34,812 nucleotides of DNA from Streptomyces sp. ISL-94. GTDB lineage: Bacteria > Actinomycetota > Actinomycetes > Streptomycetales > Streptomycetaceae. The DNA is taken from assembly GCF_018614075.1 (NCBI RefSeq), contig NZ_JAGGOZ010000018.1, positions 1 to 34,812 on the forward strand, written 5' to 3'. The translations under genes were made by a program, and so were the position numbers. The notes beneath the pieces are model-generated. The model was not told where the DNA came from. It worked only from the letters and a program-made list of their open reading frames with translations, and did no database searches. Below, piece after piece: positions 31,744 to 34,812 of the stretch (the stretch's first letter is position 1; each line of letters starts with the position of its first letter).

Positions 31744-32724
31744 GTGCTCCGCGACAGCGGGCCCGCGATTCCCGAGCCGGCCGGCCCGACCGACATCGTC
31801 GTCGCGGTGAAGGCCGCCTCGCTCAACCGGCGCGACCTGCTGATCCTCCACGGGCGCTACCCGCTGCCCGCCGCCCCCGGGGTCGTCGCCCTGAGCGACG
31901 GCGCGGGCGAGGTCATGGCCGGGGGGGAGGCGGTGACCCGGTTCGCTGTCGGCGACCGCGTCGCCGGCACGTACTTCCCGCGCTGGCGCTCCGGCCGGAT
32001 CACCCCCGACGCCTTCGACCAGCCCGGCTGCACCCTCGACGGCATGCTGGCGCAGTACGCCGTCCTCGACGAGCAGAGTGCCGTATCCGTCCCGGCCCAT
32101 CTGACCTGGGAGGAGGCCGCCACCCTGCCCTGCGCGGCGGTGACCGCGTGGAGCGCCCTGACCGGCGCAGACCCCCTGCTGCCGGGCCAGACGGTACTGA
32201 CCCTGGGCACCGGCCCGGTCGCGCTCTTCGCCGTGCAGTTCGCGAAGCTGCTGGGCTGCCGGGTCGTGTCGACGACCTCGGACAGGCAGAAGGCGGACCG
32301 GCTCAAGGCGCTGGGCGCGGACGCGGTCGTCGACTACGTACGCGAGCCCGAGTGGGGTTCGAAGGTGCGGGATTGGACGGAGGGTCGGGGTGCGGACCTG
32401 GTCGTGGAGACCGGTGGACCGGAGACCCTCGAACAGTCAGTGCGCGCCGCTTCCCTCTACGGCCAGATCGCCCTGCTCATCACGGGCAGCGCCCGCAAGC
32501 CGGGAATCGAGATCTCGCACGTGTACGCGTCGACCCTGGCGACGATCCGCCGCGTCTTCGTCGGCAGCCGGGCCCGGTTCGAGGACATGAACCGGGCCGT
32601 CGCGGCCCACGAACTGCGCCCGGTGATCGGCCGCGTGCACTCCTTCGAGGAGGCGCACGCCGCCTACCGCGGCCATGCCACGGACGCGCCCTTCGGAAAG
32701 GTCGTCATCCGGGTGGCCGACTGA
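31744..32724 (+). CDS. Zinc-type NAD(P)-dependent alcohol dehydrogenase, frameshifted at its 5' end
   Basis: The long frame encodes 326 residues of an MDR alcohol dehydrogenase/quinone reductase: AASLNRRDLLILHGRYPLP, the GEVMAGG loop, TLPCAAVTAWSAL, and the Rossmann motif LTLGTGPVALFAVQFAKLLGC. Relatives start MRAYHLEAFG. Here the same frame, read upstream of 31744, encodes YHLEAFGDIDGIVLRD, but has no start codon before it. An ATG at 31697 with a perfect GGAG site sits two bases out of frame: removing one GT from CGTGTGCG would restore MRAYHLEAFG. The gene is therefore a 5'-frameshifted pseudogene, or starts late at GTG 31744 without its first beta strand, or the assembly has an error. Confidence 0.75.
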   Translation: MLRDSGPAIPEPAGPTDIVVAVKAASLNRRDLLILHGRYPLPAAPGVVALSDGAGEVMAGGEAVTRFAVGDRVAGTYFPRWRSGRITPDAFDQPGCTLDGMLAQYAVLDEQSAVSVPAHLTWEEAATLPCAAVTAWSALTGADPLLPGQTVLTLGTGPVALFAVQFAKLLGCRVVSTTSDRQKADRLKALGADAVVDYVREPEWGSKVRDWTEGRGADLVVETGGPETLEQSVRAASLYGQIALLITGSARKPGIEISHVYASTLATIRRVFVGSRARFEDMNRAVAAHELRPVIGRVHSFEEAHAAYRGHATDAPFGKVVIRVAD

Positions 32725-32737
32725 CTTTGTGAATCCG

Positions 32738-32850
32738 GGTGCGGGACGACGGGATTCGAACCCGCGGGGCCGACGGCCAGGTCCGGCCGTCGGCACCGGG
32801 AGACCTCCGGTGCCGACGGTGCAATGGACCGCTCTGCCACAGCCCCGCAC
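32738..32850 (-). tRNA. tRNA-like element, non-canonical (pseudo-tRNA or unusual tRNA)
   Basis: On the minus strand the ends pair as GTGCGGG (32850-32844) with CCCGCAC (32745-32739), extendable to 9 bp by a G-U and a C-G pair. The 3' part has a textbook T arm, GCGGG-TTCGAAT-CCCGT. The 5' part has a tRNA-like TG then GCAG...TTGC D stem with an AGCGGT loop. The middle is wrong for a tRNA: a 13-bp stem (CCGTCGGCACCGG against its complement) closes on AGGTCTC, which has no U33, and a second hairpin around GGACCT overlaps it. Total is about 112 bases against 75-95 for normal tRNAs. No encoded CCA. Identity cannot be assigned. Confidence 0.4.
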
Positions 32851-32855
32851 CCTGG

Positions 32856-32873
32856 CGGGACCGCGCGGTCCCG
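32856..32873 (-). terminator. 18-bp palindrome after the permease
   Basis: CGGGACCGC (32856-32864) is followed directly by its complement GCGGTCCCG (32865-32873). It lies 11 bp beyond the permease stop and 5 bp before the tRNA-like element. It is likely the permease terminator hairpin; an operator is also possible. Confidence 0.6.
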
Positions 32874-32884
32874 TTGCGGCGACC

Positions 32885-34291
32885 TTACGCGGCGATCTCC
32901 TCGCCGTCCTCCGGAATACTGACCAGCCAGCGCGTCTCGCGCCGCGGCCGCAGGTACAGCGCCCAGTACAGGGTGGCCGCGGCGGTGAGCCCGCCGGTCC
33001 ACAGCAGGTACTGGATCTCCTGCTGGGTCAGGATGTACGCGAGGACGACGATCAGCACGACCGGGATGGCCGGCCACAGCGGCATCCGCCAGGCGGCCAC
33101 CTCGCGGTGCGCCCCCCGCCGGCTGAACAGCGCGGCCACCGCCACCAGCAGGTACATGCCGGTCACGGAGACGCCGGTGACGCCGTACAGGGTGTCCAGG
33201 TTGACGAAGCACAGCGCCGCACCCGGAACACCGACGACCAGGGTGGCCACCCACGGCGAGCCGAAGCGGCCCAGCTTGGACAGCGCCTGGTTGACGGGCG
33301 CGGGCCAGGCCTTGTCGCGGGCGGAGGCGAAGAGCACCCGCGAGTTCTGGATGACCATGACGATGCCCGCGTTGACGATGGCCAGGGCCACGCACAGGCT
33401 CACGAAGGTGCCGACGGCCGAGTTGGACCAAGCGGTCACCATCCCGCCGAGGTCGCCGGCGGCCAGCGCCTCCAGGTCCGGGGAGCCCATGGTGATGGCG
33501 ATGACCGGGACCAGGATGACGGCGGTGGAGATGGCGAGCGTGAGCAGCACGGTGCGGGCGACGTTGCGCCGCGGGTTCTCGAGCTCCTCCGACAGGTAGA
33601 CGGCGGTCGAGAACCCCTGGGTGATGAACAGCGCGATGGCGAGCCCGGAGACGACCATCATCGCGGTGACGGTGGACGTGCCGCCGCCCTCGGCGGCGAC
33701 GGTGCCGTGCACCAGCGCGTCGGCGCCGCGCTCGCTGTGTGCGAAGCCCAGTACGGCGACCAGGGCGGCGGCGACGACCTCCAGCACCAGGAAGATGCCG
33801 GTGATCCAGGCGTTGGCCCGCAGGTCGAGGAGACCGGCGAGGGTGGCGAGCAGCATGACGCCGCCGCCCGCGACCGGCGCCGGTATGTCGATCACCGGGG
33901 CGAGGTAGTCGGCCGTGCCCATGGCGATCACGGGCGGCACGATCATGACGACCAGCAGGGACAGGACGAAGACCAGCCATCCGGCGAGCCGGCCGGCCAT
34001 CGTCGAGACCATCGCGTACTCGCCGCCCGCGCTGGGGATGAGCGTGCCCAGTTCGGAGTAGCAGAACGCGACGCCGATGCAGAGCAGCGAGCCGATGGCG
34101 ATGGTGAGGGCGGTCCAGGTGCCGAGGCTGGCGAAGAGATCGGGCACGACGACGAAGAGCGTCGAGGCGGGCGTCACGCACGAGAGGGTGAGCAGAGTCC
34201 CTCCGACGACGCCGATGGAACGCTTGAGCTTCTGGGGGACGGGCCCGGTGGCGGGGGAGAGGGCCTGTGGGGCGCTGATGGTGTCAGTCAT
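32885..34291 (-). CDS. APC-superfamily amino acid permease
   Basis: A 468-residue polytopic transporter with about twelve helices. The first helix carries the broken-helix motif SIGVVGGTLLTLSCVTPASTLFVV, and later LSEELENPRRNVARTVLLT is the conserved loop of APC permeases. The family includes importers and exchangers of amino acids and polyamines; the specific substrate is not readable. ATG 34291 (MTDTISAPQ) is chosen because the upstream extension is not hydrophobic and lacks family pattern; the ribosome site is weak. Upstream, a perfect 10-base-arm inverted repeat and two GTAAA motifs mark the promoter region. The gene is followed by a palindrome and the tRNA-like element. Confidence 0.88.
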   Translation of the reverse strand: MTDTISAPQALSPATGPVPQKLKRSIGVVGGTLLTLSCVTPASTLFVVVPDLFASLGTWTALTIAIGSLLCIGVAFCYSELGTLIPSAGGEYAMVSTMAGRLAGWLVFVLSLLVVMIVPPVIAMGTADYLAPVIDIPAPVAGGGVMLLATLAGLLDLRANAWITGIFLVLEVVAAALVAVLGFAHSERGADALVHGTVAAEGGGTSTVTAMMVVSGLAIALFITQGFSTAVYLSEELENPRRNVARTVLLTLAISTAVILVPVIAITMGSPDLEALAAGDLGGMVTAWSNSAVGTFVSLCVALAIVNAGIVMVIQNSRVLFASARDKAWPAPVNQALSKLGRFGSPWVATLVVGVPGAALCFVNLDTLYGVTGVSVTGMYLLVAVAALFSRRGAHREVAAWRMPLWPAIPVVLIVVLAYILTQQEIQYLLWTGGLTAAATLYWALYLRPRRETRWLVSIPEDGEEIAA

Positions 34292-34407
34292 CGGTGCGGA
34301 GTTCCGATCGGCAGGTGTGGTGAATGAGCGCGGGAGCGGTATTGCCTCCGAGGCGGTGGTGAGCAAGTGGTTCCGTGGCTCCCGGGCCGACATGCAATCC
34401 CCGCGAG

Positions 34408-34439
34408 ATCCGCAGGTCAAGGGTTGTTCACCTGCGGAT
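34408..34439. promoter_or_regulatory. Perfect inverted repeat upstream of the permease
   Basis: ATCCGCAGGT (34408-34417) and ACCTGCGGAT (34430-34439) are exact complements around 12 bases, 117-148 bp upstream of the start. It could be an operator or a leader hairpin. Confidence 0.5.
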
Positions 34440-34477
34440 TCCATCGTCCGGGTCCCCCTCCCGGGCCGCTTCGCGAC

Positions 34478-34493
34478 GTAAAGACGGTGTAAA
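34478..34493 (-). promoter_or_regulatory. GTAAA-N6-GTAAA motif upstream of the permease
   Basis: Two GTAAA boxes 11 bases apart (plus strand), i.e. TTTAC-N6-TTTAC towards the permease. GlnR boxes have GTnAC-N6-GAAAC, so this is a loose resemblance with the right spacing only. The rest of the gap 34292-34715 shows no gene I can support. Confidence 0.25.
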
Positions 34494-34715
34494 TGCTGCA
34501 CGAGCGGCGTGTGCGGGAACCGCAGCCCGCCCGCCGAAGAATTTCCCTCCGCTTTGCCGGATCCGCCGCTCCGGTGATCCACTACTCCGTTGCGCCACGG
34601 GACGCTAGGTGCTGTGGCCGGAAGGGTGTGCCGGGGCGTGTGTCCGGTGCGGTGCATCGCAAGGCGGAGGGCCGCGGCTCGTACTGGACGTACTTGCGCG
34701 GTCCGACAACGCGGC

Positions 34716-34773
34716 GAGGTGCCGTGCTTGGGGGCACCTCCGTGGGGGTCCCCCCGGACGGAGTCCGGGGGGA
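34716..34773. repeat. Double-hairpin element of Streptomyces interspersed type
   Basis: Two adjacent perfect hairpins. The first pairs GAGGTGCC (34716-34723) with GGCACCTC (34733-34740). The second pairs TCCCCCCGGAC (34749-34759) with GTCCGGGGGGA (34763-34773) around a GGA loop. The flanks GGGGGCACCTCC and GGTGGCTGGGGGAG resemble a short palindromic sequence common between Streptomyces genes. It may terminate transcription from beyond the window. Confidence 0.55.
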
Positions 34774-34812
34774 GGTGGCTGGGGGAGCGTCGCGACCCGG
34801 TGAACTTTTCCG

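Noticed and set aside
32738..32850. Selenocysteine tRNA
   Set aside because: No TCA anticodon in any reasonable fold, and no sel genes or UGA-containing formate dehydrogenase nearby.

Overview
The window looks like a stretch of a Streptomyces chromosome. It has very high GC, strong third-position GC in the true reading frames, GTG starts, ATGA/GTGA gene overlaps, and lineage-typical families: streptophobe membrane protein, DUF6777, GAF-SpoIIE phosphatase, fused ModB-ModC, FHA-ABC transporter, XRE/MmyB regulator. There is no rRNA, CRISPR array, IS element or phage module. It reads as ordinary accessory and housekeeping chromosome that carries an unusual number of broken genes.

Layout. 1-1.5 kb: a secreted trypsin-like protease and the 3' stump of a family-39 glycosyltransferase, both on the minus strand. 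1.5-2.8 kb: a GNAT acetyltransferase fused to an AAA+ ATPase, plus strand. 2.9-8.1 kb: a minus-strand run with a coupled receptor Ser/Thr kinase and membrane partner, a Tm-1-like ATP-binding protein, a NUDIX hydrolase and a zinc-type CDF exporter. 8.3-11.3 kb: a double-FHA ABC exporter overlapping a small W-rich protein. 11.4-14.4 kb: a streptophobe protein divergent from a DUF6777 protein with a Ser/Pro/Glu repeat stalk, ending in a 21-bp hairpin. 14.5-16.8 kb: an amputated LuxR HTH fragment overlapping a PAS-GAF-SpoIIE-HATPase phosphatase. 16.9-21.0 kb (minus): an alpha/beta hydrolase, modBC fusion, modA, and a shrunken relic of the TOBE-type regulator.

21.1-23.5 kb: an S4-domain protein, a noncoding GC-rich tandem repeat, dhaM and dhaL, the last 29 codons of a deleted dhaK, then a VOC protein. 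23.7-27.6 kb: an NAD-dependent epimerase-like reductase, a two-RCK membrane protein with no usual stop, an AlkB-like dioxygenase and a YkvA protein. 27.7-30.7 kb: a MarR regulator divergent from a DoxX protein across twin operators, then a GH15 trehalase/glucoamylase-like enzyme. 30.7-32.7 kb: an XRE/MmyB regulator divergent from a zinc-type alcohol dehydrogenase that appears frameshifted at codon 3. 32.7-34.3 kb: an odd tRNA-like element and an APC-family permease. The window ends in about 500 bp of noncoding DNA with a double-hairpin element.

Two themes stand out. One is paired signalling: a kinase and its coupled partner with related ectodomains, an FHA exporter 3 kb away, and a phosphatase with a kinase-like ATPase domain. 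The other is a series of clean deletion scars or lesions (GT39, LuxR, TOBE regulator, dhaK, alcohol dehydrogenase 5' end, RCK 3' end). All functional calls come from reading motifs; no database search was possible.
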